From assembly GCA_031415695.1 (NCBI GenBank), contig JANOSH010000061.1:186001-250000 (forward strand): a DNA stretch of 64,000 nucleotides. Direction: 5' to 3'. The translations under genes were made by a program, and so were the position numbers. Positions 25,635 through 34,146 of the stretch are shown here, piece after piece. Each line of letters opens with the position of its first letter. The stretch's first letter is position 1. Origin of the DNA: JANOSH01 sp031415695. GTDB lineage: Bacteria; Actinomycetota; Acidimicrobiia; Acidimicrobiales; Ilumatobacteraceae. Under the pieces are notes generated by a model. That model searched no databases. It had not been told where the DNA came from and worked only from the letters and a program-made list of their open reading frames with translations.

Positions 25635-26627
25635 GTGCAATATGGGGATGAGCAAGCTCGCCTGGCGTCTTTGCGCGGCCTGCGTTTGCTCGATACGCCT
25701 TGTGAAGAACGATTCGATCGGATAGTTCGGCTCGCATGTCGAGCGCTCAACACCCCCACTGCACTCATCACCTTGGTCGACGCCGAACGGCAATGGTTCA
25801 AGGCGCGTGTTGGTTTTTCTCTCGGTGAAACTCATCGCGACGTCTCGTTTTGTTCCCACGCAATTGGTGCTCCGGCTGCCGACCTCCTAGTCGTTCCCGA
25901 CGTGACGAAGGACGACCGGTTTGCTTCGAACCCGTTTGTTGTCGGCCCGCCGCACGTGCGCTTCTACGCAGCTCAACCAATCCATGCCCCGGACGGCCGG
26001 GCGGTCGGAACGCTGTGCGTAATCGACTCCGTGCCGCGTCAACTCTCCCCTACCGAACGAGTCATCTTGCGTGACCTCGGCACTATGGTCGACGAGCTGC
26101 TTTCCAGCCCCGCGTTCGTCTCGGAGGATTCCATGGCCGCGCTCGAGATGTGGGACGAAAAGATCCATCTTGCCTTCGAACGGTCGGGCATTGGTACGGC
26201 CATGCTGAACCCTAAGGGCGAACTCTACGCCGCCAACGAAGCATACAGCACCATTTTTGGATACCCCTTGGTCGACATGTTGGGGAAAAGCCCGGGACAG
26301 TTCCGCCACGAAAACGACCACTTCGTTGCCCGAGCCGAGATCGTCAAGCTCTTCAGCGCCGAAATTGCCCGCCTCAGCGTCGAGGTTCGAATTAAGCCTG
26401 GCGATCGAGACATTGCCTGGCTGCGAGTGCACCTGGCGAGGCTCGACTCGTCTGGCGGAGACTCTACCATTCTACTTCAGGTCGAGGACGTCACACGCCG
26501 ACACCAGTTGGACGACGCACTCCGACACCGTCACGACATGCAACGAGCTGCCGTCGATGCCATTAGCCATGGGGTCGTACTCACCGACGAACACGGACAC
26601 ATCCACCTCATGAATCCGGCCGCCTGA
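25635..26627 (+). CDS. GAF-PAS sensory half of a frameshifted c-di-GMP protein
   Basis: A 330-residue frame starting at GTG 25635. Residues 5-155 are a GAF domain (LASLRGLRLLDTPCEERFD at the start, YAAQPIHAPDGRAVGTLCVID near the end); residues 175-295 are a PAS domain (FERSGIGTAMLNPKGELYAANEAY ends there); a second PAS begins at about 300 with HGVVLTDEHGHIHLMNPAA and then hits the TGA at 26625. Removing one base at that stop joins NPAA to ELEHLHPERIHQF in the next frame, which leads straight into the GGDEF protein. The two frames are therefore one gene broken by a frameshift or small deletion, or an assembly error. Confidence 0.75.
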   Translation: MQYGDEQARLASLRGLRLLDTPCEERFDRIVRLACRALNTPTALITLVDAERQWFKARVGFSLGETHRDVSFCSHAIGAPAADLLVVPDVTKDDRFASNPFVVGPPHVRFYAAQPIHAPDGRAVGTLCVIDSVPRQLSPTERVILRDLGTMVDELLSSPAFVSEDSMAALEMWDEKIHLAFERSGIGTAMLNPKGELYAANEAYSTIFGYPLVDMLGKSPGQFRHENDHFVARAEIVKLFSAEIARLSVEVRIKPGDRDIAWLRVHLARLDSSGGDSTILLQVEDVTRRHQLDDALRHRHDMQRAAVDAISHGVVLTDEHGHIHLMNPAA

Positions 26628-26730
26628 GCTCGAGCACCTTCATCCGGAACGCATTCACCAGTTCATCAACACCGCCACGTCGGCTGGCGCGGTTATCGAG
26701 TGGGTACGACCCGACACCCAGGTACTCACG

Positions 26731-29157
26731 TTGCGACTGACGAGCGGGTCATTGGCTAACGTCGAGCAGAACCCATCCCTCACTGTCATTGGCCTCGCCG
26801 ACCTCACCAACGAACGTGCGCAGCAAAGCCATCTCATTCACCAAGCAACCCACGACGCTCTCACTGGTTTACCTAATCGGACGTTGTTCGAGAGCAGCCT
26901 TACCAGTGCGCTAGCGAATGCCGGCAATACCGGAAACCGCATTGCTGTCTGTTTCATCGATCTCGACGGCTTCAAGGTCGTCAACGATATCGCTGGACAT
27001 GACGCTGGCGATTCCCTATTGCGCCGAGCCGCCATCATGATCAAATCGCTTGACCGCGGCCATGATCTGGTCGCGCGGTTTGGCGGTGATGAATTCGTGG
27101 TACTCCTCGACCCCGTCGTCGACGAGGCCGAGGCCTACGGCATTGCCCAATCGATCGTCAATGCCGTTCGACGAAACAGCGACGACTACCAGGATCAAAA
27201 AGTGAGTGTCAGTATCGGAGTTACCGGCAACCACGCCGACGACACTGCAGCATCAATTATCGCTCGGGCCGACACTGCCTTGTGTCGCGCGAAAGCAGCA
27301 GGCAAGAATCGGGCCACCCTCTATTGCGACGCCTCCAGCCAAACACAGCCGGATCTGCCCGTTCTCCTCCTACCACCGCAGCAGGGCGTTCCCCTTGTAC
27401 TTCCAGGTGGGATGCGTCGCCAGTGGCTGCCCGCCGTTGGTGTTCTCGCTGCATCCACTGCGCTCTCAGTTGCGGGACTCGCAAGCAGCGAGCGAGTCGC
27501 CCAGGCGCTGTTTCCGTTCATCCACGTTCTGCAACTCGGTACGCTCGTTGCCGGTGTCCGACGCCGGGGCCTGAACCGCCGGTGCTGGTGGTTCCTTGGC
27601 GGCATTATGGCGTTCTGCATTCCAGCGGCATTCTTTGGCGCTGCTGCCGCATCGGCCGACAACCGGCTTCTTTTTCTTCGAGCCGCATACGCAAGCGGCT
27701 ACCTCGCGCTTATCTCGGGCGTCATTGGGGCAGCACTGATAACTCGTCCGTTGGCACAAGTTCCGCGCCTCGCGGCCCAGATGGCCGCCATTATTGGGGG
27801 GATAACCGCCAGCGGGCTTGTCTATCAGTGGCTACCACATGCACGACCCGGAACATCTGACACCCGAACAATTTGGGGGGTCGCTTTCCTCGCAGTGATC
27901 GGAATGGTCATTGCGTTTCCGTCCCTGGTCACTCAGCTGCGATCCCTTGGACGATCGGCCGAGGTATGGCTCGCCGCTGGTGCCGTTGTCTACGCCGTTG
28001 GCCAACTCTCCCTAGCCTCGGCGATGCACAACTCGTCAACACGTATTGCTGGGCCCGCAGCCTTGGCGTGCGGACTGATAGTTGCATCAGCTTTCAGCCC
28101 CGATGCGCGCTCGGTGGGTACGTCGCTTCCAGCATTTACTCGACGACGGCGAACAGTTGCGTTGCCGGCAGCACTGGTCACCGTCCTGGTTGCAAGTATC
28201 GTGTTGATCATTGCGTACGAATCGGGCTGGCGGTCCCAAGTAGTCGTTGTCACATTGGCTCTTGTTGCCGCCACTCAGTTGACGGTACTAACTGTCGTCG
28301 CAAGTCTTCGCTTCCACCATTTTCGACAGCTTCATCGGCCAGGTATGGTCCGGCTACGCCGTGAACTGCGTGCTGGGCTGATGGCCGGGGAAATCGAGCC
28401 GTTCTTCCAACCAATCGTGCGTGCTCTCGATGGTCAACTTACCGGTTATGAATGTCTTTCCCGTTGGAACCATCCTGACCGCGGCATCGTCGCTGCAGCC
28501 GAGTTCATTCCGCTAGCTGCGAAGGAGGATTTGCTTGGCGAAATCGACTGGTCGATGCTGTCGATGTGCCTCGACAACCTCGACAACCTCCTAGCCGTTC
28601 CAACGGTCGAACACCCCTTTGTGGCTGTCAATTTTCAGCCAAGCGAGCTACAGGAGGTCAACTTCGTACAGCGGATCGGCGACGAACTGGCCAAACGCGG
28701 CCGTGACGGAACCGGGCTCGTAATTGAGATGACCGAACATTCGACGATCTCAAACTGGTCGGCACTCGTCGCAAATGTGCGGATACTCCAGAGACTTGGT
28801 ATCAGGTTCTCGGTGGACGACTTTGGTGTCGGGCAGGCCAACTATGGTTTGCTGCTCAACATCGAGCCCGACATTGTGAAGCTCGACAAGACACTAATCG
28901 ACGCAGCCTTCGAAACCGCTCGAGGTCTCACCTTGCTCAAGAGCGTCCTCGCCGCAGCCAAGGTCACGGGTGCCGTGGTCATCGCCGAAGGTGTCGAGGA
29001 CGCGTCGAGACGGCCGATGCTGAGCGACCTCGGCATCGACTACCTGCAGGGCTACGCCTTTGGCACGCCCGCAGCAATATCTTTCACCAACATCGACACC
29101 AGAGAGCCATACGGAGTTTCCTGCTGCCCGACTTCTCTAAAGCCAATGCGTTCGTGA
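26731..29157 (+). CDS. GGDEF - membrane - EAL half of the same c-di-GMP protein
   Basis: From the TTG at 26731 this frame encodes 808 residues; homology to the PAS end starts earlier, at about 26626. The GGDEF domain (residues about 35-195) has an intact ARFGGDEFVVLLD active site, so it can probably make c-di-GMP. It is followed by about ten hydrophobic segments (residues about 225-530), and then a C-terminal EAL phosphodiesterase domain. The EAL signature is ECL (YECLSRW); DDFGVGQAN and IAEGVED are present. Order GGDEF-TM-EAL is unusual, because the membrane block normally precedes both. Its last 106 bp overlap the opposite GNAT gene. Independent translation from the TTG is doubtful. Confidence 0.75.
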   Translation: MRLTSGSLANVEQNPSLTVIGLADLTNERAQQSHLIHQATHDALTGLPNRTLFESSLTSALANAGNTGNRIAVCFIDLDGFKVVNDIAGHDAGDSLLRRAAIMIKSLDRGHDLVARFGGDEFVVLLDPVVDEAEAYGIAQSIVNAVRRNSDDYQDQKVSVSIGVTGNHADDTAASIIARADTALCRAKAAGKNRATLYCDASSQTQPDLPVLLLPPQQGVPLVLPGGMRRQWLPAVGVLAASTALSVAGLASSERVAQALFPFIHVLQLGTLVAGVRRRGLNRRCWWFLGGIMAFCIPAAFFGAAAASADNRLLFLRAAYASGYLALISGVIGAALITRPLAQVPRLAAQMAAIIGGITASGLVYQWLPHARPGTSDTRTIWGVAFLAVIGMVIAFPSLVTQLRSLGRSAEVWLAAGAVVYAVGQLSLASAMHNSSTRIAGPAALACGLIVASAFSPDARSVGTSLPAFTRRRRTVALPAALVTVLVASIVLIIAYESGWRSQVVVVTLALVAATQLTVLTVVASLRFHHFRQLHRPGMVRLRRELRAGLMAGEIEPFFQPIVRALDGQLTGYECLSRWNHPDRGIVAAAEFIPLAAKEDLLGEIDWSMLSMCLDNLDNLLAVPTVEHPFVAVNFQPSELQEVNFVQRIGDELAKRGRDGTGLVIEMTEHSTISNWSALVANVRILQRLGIRFSVDDFGVGQANYGLLLNIEPDIVKLDKTLIDAAFETARGLTLLKSVLAAAKVTGAVVIAEGVEDASRRPMLSDLGIDYLQGYAFGTPAAISFTNIDTREPYGVSCCPTSLKPMRS

Positions 29158-29546
29158 AAACGGAGCGAGCCCTCGTTGGGGGGCCGTAGATTTACCTCGC
29201 ATGCGAGAACCGGCGTGCAGATGTGCCGCTCAAGTTCCTCGTATAACAGCGACCCTAGACCCCTGTTCTGATGGCTTGCGGCAATCGCAATCCGGTCAAG
29301 GTACACAAAGTTGTCGTACCGTTCGCCGAACCAACAATAGTTCGAGCTGTCATAATCCGCTAGTGGCTCAAGGGCCAGTGAAAAGCCGACCAGCACCTCA
29401 CCGTCGAAGGTACCAAGCGACACGGCCGCCGCTCGAAAGATATGTGCGAATCGCACCTCTGTTGCCTCGGTTACCGCAGGAGTCGAGGCGTTGTTGATCG
29501 CCAACGCAGCAACAAGATCATGGGCTTGAAGGAGACGAACATCCAT
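29052..29546 (-). CDS. GNAT family N-acetyltransferase
   Basis: A 164-residue GNAT protein. The acetyl-CoA loop appears as IAASHQNRGLGSLLYEELE (Q/R-x-x-G-x-G/A), after the VYLDRIAI strand; NEGSLRFHERIGFREVG closes the fold. It probably acetylates a small molecule or protein; the substrate is unknown. ATG 29546 has a TAACCT box six bases upstream. The gene's end runs antisense through the last 35 codons of the EAL gene. Confidence 0.85.
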   Translation of the reverse strand: MDVRLLQAHDLVAALAINNASTPAVTEATEVRFAHIFRAAAVSLGTFDGEVLVGFSLALEPLADYDSSNYCWFGERYDNFVYLDRIAIAASHQNRGLGSLLYEELERHICTPVLACEVNLRPPNEGSLRFHERIGFREVGQQETPYGSLVSMLVKDIAAGVPKA

Positions 29547-29552
29547 GCCAGA

Positions 29553-29558
29553 AGGTTA
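29553..29558 (-). promoter_or_regulatory. Leaderless -10 box for the GNAT gene
   Basis: TAACCT on the minus strand ends six bases before ATG 29546. Confidence 0.5.
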
Positions 29559-29598
29559 GGGGACTAAACGGCGAACAGTCGCTGCCGACGTATAGGGC

Positions 29599-31461
29599 AT
29601 GAAGTATCGCCACCGAGTCGCCCGTATCTGCAGTTCGATCATCACGGCGGTAGCGGTGCTCGGGTCGATGCTGACCCCATCGGCTGCGGCTGACATCCCA
29701 AATATTAAGGCCAGCGACTACCTTACCGTGAACCCGGAACTGCCAGGCGGCGTGACACCAGGAACACCACGGACACTGCTGCTTGGTGACTCGACGATGT
29801 CGGCCCTGTGGTGGACTACCGGCGGCGAGGCCGGCTTAGAACCACTCGATTATCACTTGGACGCAGAGTCGTGCCGCACCATCTCGGTGCCGTCGTGCAC
29901 CGGTCGCACCAACCCGAATTCTGGCGAACGGTACAGGGCACCTAATGCCCTGACGGCGCTAGCTTCGTATCCGCAGGGCGAATTCGACGAATTGGTGCTG
30001 ATGGTTGGCTACAACGAAGGGTCGGCGACGTTTCGCAACTCCGTGCCACTCCTGCTCGACCTTGCCAAATCGCAGGGTATCGACCATGTCACATGGTTGA
30101 CGTTTCACGTTGCCGGAACCTATGTGCCGCCGAGAGGCGAGGATGTCTCGTATCGGTCAAACAACGAACTGCTCTACGAGTACGCCGTCGCGTCGAACGG
30201 CTTCTTGACACTGTTGGATTGGGATGCCTTTGGCGACGAGAATCCAGGCACCATCATGGACGACGGAGCCCATCTCACGAGCGCAGGCGCCGTGAGCCTC
30301 GGATACTTCATCACCGAAGCAATTCTGAGCATGTGGGAACCCGCCGATACGGGTGGCGTCGCTGGTCTGGTGCGGTCACAACTCGAACCGGTCGCGGCCG
30401 GCTTCGAGTTGGTCGATTCTCCGCGCCGGGTTCTCGATACTCGACTTGGGGTCGGCCAGATCCGAGCCAGAACGCTTCGAGCCCGCCAATCCTTACGTGT
30501 CGACGACCTTGGGTTGCCGAGCGGAGCGACCGGCGCACTCATCAATCTCACCGCCGTGCAACCAGCGGCTAGCGGCTACCTCACCGTGTACTCGTGCACG
30601 CAGGTGCCGCCTCTGGCGTCGACACTCAACGTGTCGAAAAGACAGACAAGAGCCAGCTTTACGCTCGCAGCTGTCGACGCCGACGCTGGCCTTTGCGTGT
30701 ACTCATCGGTGACGACCGATGTGGTTGTGGACCTACTGGGATGGGCGACGACTGACGGATCTACGACACTCGTTCCCAAGTCACCTACCCGGCTCTACGA
30801 CACCAGAACGACCAAACAAATCCTGAAATCTACGATCGTTCGCCTCGTCGACCTCGGCGAGTTGGCCGGGGCAACCGGCATGGTTCTCAACGTCACTGCG
30901 GTAACACCACGTACCGACGGCTATGTGACGGTGTTCCCGACGGACCTCGCCGGCACTTGTTCGGCACCGCCAGAGGTATCGAACCTGAATTTCGTCGCCG
31001 GTGAGACCGTGCCGAACCGGGTCGACCTACGAGTGTCTGGCCGCTCAGCCGCCTGCATCATGAGTTCGGCCGACACACACATCGTCATCGACCTCATCGC
31101 GTCGTACAGCGCTGGGGGCGAACGTTGGACTGCGCTGACACCATCGCGTGTGCTCGACAGCCGAACCAATGGTGCGCCGCGCCGCCAGAGCTTCGAAATC
31201 CCGGTTGGGATCAGCGGTCCGGTCGCTTTGACCGCTACGGCTGTGGGCGCTTCCGGAGCAGTATTCGTAACGGTGTACGAGGCCGAACCCGATGGCACCT
31301 GCCAACGCCCACCGTTGGCCAGCACGCTGAATGTGAACGGGCCTGACGCCCGAGCCAACAGCATGGTCGTGGTCGCCAACTACGGTGTCGTGTGCGCCCA
31401 GGCAAGCGCTCCGGTCCACCTCGTTGTCGACCTCGTCGGCTCTAGCCGGCAGCCTTTTTGA
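29599..31461 (+). CDS. Exported SGNH-hydrolase-like protein with three surface repeats
   Basis: A 620-residue exported protein. Signal peptide to about residue 30 (ending PSAAADI). Residues 45-255 look like an SGNH/GDSL hydrolase: LLLGDSTMSAL with the nucleophile Ser, a MVGYNEGS block and a late DGAHLTSAG holding the Asp/His pair. Three tandem repeats follow (about 275-385, 390-505, 510-618), each with a (V/Y)LD(T/S)R opening, a GY(L/V)TV(Y/F) strand, a S(N/T)LN(F/V) segment and a closing D(L)(V/I) strand. They match the repeats in the phosphoesterase at 18073. Likely a cell-surface or secreted esterase, perhaps acting on polysaccharide acetyl groups (inference). Confidence 0.75.
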   Translation: MKYRHRVARICSSIITAVAVLGSMLTPSAAADIPNIKASDYLTVNPELPGGVTPGTPRTLLLGDSTMSALWWTTGGEAGLEPLDYHLDAESCRTISVPSCTGRTNPNSGERYRAPNALTALASYPQGEFDELVLMVGYNEGSATFRNSVPLLLDLAKSQGIDHVTWLTFHVAGTYVPPRGEDVSYRSNNELLYEYAVASNGFLTLLDWDAFGDENPGTIMDDGAHLTSAGAVSLGYFITEAILSMWEPADTGGVAGLVRSQLEPVAAGFELVDSPRRVLDTRLGVGQIRARTLRARQSLRVDDLGLPSGATGALINLTAVQPAASGYLTVYSCTQVPPLASTLNVSKRQTRASFTLAAVDADAGLCVYSSVTTDVVVDLLGWATTDGSTTLVPKSPTRLYDTRTTKQILKSTIVRLVDLGELAGATGMVLNVTAVTPRTDGYVTVFPTDLAGTCSAPPEVSNLNFVAGETVPNRVDLRVSGRSAACIMSSADTHIVIDLIASYSAGGERWTALTPSRVLDSRTNGAPRRQSFEIPVGISGPVALTATAVGASGAVFVTVYEAEPDGTCQRPPLASTLNVNGPDARANSMVVVANYGVVCAQASAPVHLVVDLVGSSRQPF

Positions 31462-32182
31462 GCGCAGCAACTGCCTTCACAAAGTCGGCTGACTCCTTGG
31501 CTGAAAGACCTTCGAAAAACTGCGCCGTCAGCGCGTCGGTCATCTTTTCGGCTTTGTTCCACAACGCTTTCTTCGGGGCTGGCGTAGCGTCTTCCGAGTA
31601 GCCGAAAAGCTTCCAGCGCGGCACACCACCCTTGGTGTAATGCGCCTCTTGCGGGGTGAGGCCAACAGCAATCACTGCAGTAAGGTGGGCGCTACCGCGC
31701 AGCTCGCGCAGCACATTGAACGCCATACCGGCGCGCCCGGCAGGGTCGTCTTTGGCACCAAGGGGCTGGCGCTTCCAACCTGCGAACAACGCCATGCTCG
31801 CAGAGTCGGCGTTGGCAATGATCTTCTCCGAGATGTCGGCGAAGCGGCCAGCCTGCTTGACCCGGCCAAACGTTGCCCGTCCCCAGGCCCGGGCACATTC
31901 GGCGTATGCGGGTGCTGCCGCGGAAGCAGACATCACTGCCGTACCGGCCTCCCACATCTTGCGGACCATACCCGGCTCGAAGTAACCAAACGCCGACGAC
32001 ACAATCTCGGCGTCGCAGTCGCCCAACACCGAACCACGACCCAGCACGTACCACGCCATGCCGTTAGGCATACCAAGTTCCTTACCTCGCCCCAGTGTGT
32101 CGGGTGTGAAGTAGAAGCCGGCACCCAGCTTGTTGATGTCGGCGGATGTGGCTTGAACGGTAGCGAGCGCTTGGTCTGACAT
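31442..32182 (-). CDS. SCO6745 family protein
   Basis: A 246-residue all-helical protein. TPDTLGRGKELGMPNGMAWYVLGRGSVLGD at the start (in two pieces), SAFGYFEPGMVRKMWE and FSGWKRQPLG-like FAGWKRQPLGAKDDP are the features of this actinobacterial family, which has no known activity. The start is ATG 32182, eight bases after a TACGGT box; ATG 32188 is two codons longer. Its last 20 bp overlap the end of the SGNH gene. Confidence 0.75.
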   Translation of the reverse strand: MSDQALATVQATSADINKLGAGFYFTPDTLGRGKELGMPNGMAWYVLGRGSVLGDCDAEIVSSAFGYFEPGMVRKMWEAGTAVMSASAAAPAYAECARAWGRATFGRVKQAGRFADISEKIIANADSASMALFAGWKRQPLGAKDDPAGRAGMAFNVLRELRGSAHLTAVIAVGLTPQEAHYTKGGVPRWKLFGYSEDATPAPKKALWNKAEKMTDALTAQFFEGLSAKESADFVKAVAALKKAAG

Positions 32183-32190
32183 AGGCATTG

Positions 32191-32212
32191 ACCGTAGCGC
32201 TCGGCGTACTCT
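32191..32212. promoter_or_regulatory. Divergent leaderless promoters (SCO6745 / FrhB-like)
   Basis: TACGGT (minus, 32191-32196) lies eight bases before 32182, and TACTCT (plus, 32207-32212) six bases before 32219. Confidence 0.5.
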
Positions 32213-32218
32213 TGCTGC

Positions 32219-33412
32219 ATGACTGTGATCGACACTGCACCGCCGAAGGCCGAGCGATGGACTGCCCAGTGGAAAGAGTTGTACGAGGAAGTCATCAACG
32301 TCGGCTTGTGCACGGGGTGCGCGGGGTGCGTTATTGCCTGCCCGCACGACGTCATTGGCTACAACCACGAGGAGGGCGGTTACAAGCCGTTTCACCTGGA
32401 AGAGGAACTTGGGCCAACCGATTGCGGTCACGGCCAGAAGGGCTGCACGTCGTGCACCAGGGCGTGCCCACGGTTTCGCAACTGGGAATCGGAAGCAAAC
32501 AACCACCTCTTTGAACGCGATCGTCTCGACGACGAGATGCATGGCATTTCCGAGCAGCGGCTACTGGTGCGGGCAACCGACGAGACCGTCCACAAGATGG
32601 GTCAAGACGGCGGGTTCGTTTCGGCCATGCTCATCTGGCTACTGGAGGAGAAGTACATCGACGGAGCGCTGGTGTCATACCTCGAAGGCGACGGTTCGAG
32701 TTGGAAAGCGATCCCCGGTGTCGCCACCACCAAGGAAGAAGTCCTCAAGGGCGCCGGTAGCCGGTACACCTATTCGGCCAACACGCTGGCAGTCAAAGAA
32801 GCGCTAGACCGCGGCCTCAGCAGCCTGGCACTCGTCGGTATGAGCTGCCAGTCGTCCATTCTTCCCATCATGTGGCACCGCAAGGTCGGCAAAGCGGGCA
32901 AGCCGTTCAAGTTCAACATTGGCTTGCTGTGCTCCAAGACCTTCGACGACGCCATCTTCGAGGAACTCTTTCTGGCTAAGTACGGCCTACACAAAGAGGA
33001 CATGGTCAAGATGAACATCAAGGGCGTCTTCCAGATTTGGATGAAAGACGGCGCCTACCATGAAATCGACCTCAAGGAATGCCACCAGTGGACCCGCGAA
33101 GGGTGCAAGAGCTGCCCCGATTTCGCAGCGATGCACTCCGACATCGCTACCGGTGGTATCGGCAAGGACAACGACTGGACGTTGTGCGTCGTACGTACCG
33201 AGCTTGGGCGCGAGGTGATGGTGCGAATGATTAAGGCCGGTGTCATCGAAGCTCGCCCGGCCGAGGAGGACGAGGTTGCGATGAAGCTCCTGCGTCAGCT
33301 CTCCATTGTGAGCCGACGCCGTTGGCCCAAGGACCATGGACACCAAAGCGTGTCGGTCGGCGTGCCCATCCCCAAGAAGAAAGCCGACGGGTCAACACCC
33401 GCCACCCACTAG
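32219..33412 (+). CDS. Coenzyme F420 hydrogenase/dehydrogenase beta-subunit-like protein
   Basis: A 397-residue FrhB/FpoF-like protein. The N-terminus has two ferredoxin-type cysteine clusters, CTGCAGCVIACP near residue 30 and CGHGQKGCTSCTRACP near residue 70, able to hold two 4Fe-4S centres. GQDGGFVSAMLIWLLEE and SCQSS follow, and CKSCPDFAAMHSDIATGGIG near residue 300 is the flavin/F420 region with further cysteines. FrhB-like proteins pass electrons between F420H2 and an Fe-S or flavin partner. No hydrogenase or dehydrogenase subunits lie nearby, so the partner is unknown. C-terminus is basic (PIPKKKADG). Confidence 0.88.
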   Translation: MTVIDTAPPKAERWTAQWKELYEEVINVGLCTGCAGCVIACPHDVIGYNHEEGGYKPFHLEEELGPTDCGHGQKGCTSCTRACPRFRNWESEANNHLFERDRLDDEMHGISEQRLLVRATDETVHKMGQDGGFVSAMLIWLLEEKYIDGALVSYLEGDGSSWKAIPGVATTKEEVLKGAGSRYTYSANTLAVKEALDRGLSSLALVGMSCQSSILPIMWHRKVGKAGKPFKFNIGLLCSKTFDDAIFEELFLAKYGLHKEDMVKMNIKGVFQIWMKDGAYHEIDLKECHQWTREGCKSCPDFAAMHSDIATGGIGKDNDWTLCVVRTELGREVMVRMIKAGVIEARPAEEDEVAMKLLRQLSIVSRRRWPKDHGHQSVSVGVPIPKKKADGSTPATH

Positions 33413-33443
33413 CGCCTGGGTCGCTTTGTCGCTACCAACTCCA

Positions 33444-33467
33444 TCGTGCAGGGATCCTACTGCACGA
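33444..33467. terminator. Hairpin between convergent FrhB-like and UDG genes
   Basis: TCGTGCAG (33444-33451) pairs perfectly with CTGCACGA (33460-33467) across an eight-base loop and contains the UDG stop codon. Position suits a bidirectional terminator, but there is no T-run. Confidence 0.4.
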
Positions 33468-34119
33468 GGTCGTTAGCCCGAGCGAAAACCGCGTCGATCA
33501 TCGGCTCGGTGAGGCGGCCGGTGAACGTGTTTTGTTGGCTTGGGTGAAAGCAGCACAGCAACGTGACTCCGGCCGACGTAGCCACCTCGACACCATGACC
33601 AAACTTGGGCCTAGGATTCACGCCGAACAGCTGGCACGCCGCCTCATAGGCAAACCCACCGAGGCAAACGACGACTTGCAACTGCGACAACAGCTGGCGT
33701 TCACGATCGATAAAGGGCCTACAGCAGTCGCGCTCGCTCGGCCACGGCGTGTTGCCCGGCGGTGCGCAACGCACTGCCGCCGTCACGTACGCGTCGGTCA
33801 GCGTAAGACCATCGTTTCGATGATCCGAGTTTGGTTGGTTGGCTAAACCCGCTCGGTGCATGGCTCGAAACAACCAGTCGCCCGATCGGTCCCCGGTGAA
33901 CATGCGACCGGTGCGATTAGCGCCGTGGGCGGCGGGAGCGAGGCCGAGAACCAATATCCGGGCCTGCGGATCGCCAAAGCCGGGCACCGGCCGGCCCCAG
34001 TATTCCCAGTCGCGATATGACGCTCGTTTGTCGACCGCAACCTGCTCGCGCCACGACACCAGCCGAGGGCACGCTCGACAATTCATGATCTCGTCGGCCA
34101 GAACACTGAGTGAATCCAC
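33457..34119 (-). CDS. Family 5 (UdgB-type) uracil-DNA glycosylase
   Basis: A 220-residue Fe-S uracil-DNA glycosylase that removes uracil (and often hypoxanthine) from DNA. Motif A is GLAPAAHGANRTGR, which lacks the usual polar catalytic residue as expected for UDGb; motif B is HPSQQNTFTGR. Cysteines of CRACPRL and of CAPPGNTPWPSERDCC provide the 4Fe-4S ligands. The start at GTG 34119 is seven bases after a TACTGT box; GTG 34128 is three codons longer. Confidence 0.9.
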   Translation of the reverse strand: MDSLSVLADEIMNCRACPRLVSWREQVAVDKRASYRDWEYWGRPVPGFGDPQARILVLGLAPAAHGANRTGRMFTGDRSGDWLFRAMHRAGLANQPNSDHRNDGLTLTDAYVTAAVRCAPPGNTPWPSERDCCRPFIDRERQLLSQLQVVVCLGGFAYEAACQLFGVNPRPKFGHGVEVATSAGVTLLCCFHPSQQNTFTGRLTEPMIDAVFARANDLVQ

Positions 34120-34126
34120 GTTGTGC

Positions 34127-34136
34127 ACAGTAGGTT
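34127..34136. promoter_or_regulatory. Overlapping divergent -10 boxes sharing one TA (UDG / phosphatase)
   Basis: TACTGT (minus, 34127-34132) and TAGGTT (plus, 34131-34136) share TA. The minus box fits a leaderless start at 34119; the plus box is ten bases from ATG 34147. Confidence 0.45.
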
Positions 34137-34146
34137 GGGGAACCGC

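Noticed and set aside
31437..31459. Intrinsic terminator at the end of the SGNH gene (short stem followed by TTTTT)
   Set aside because: Stem is at most five pairs with a two-base loop; too weak to call.
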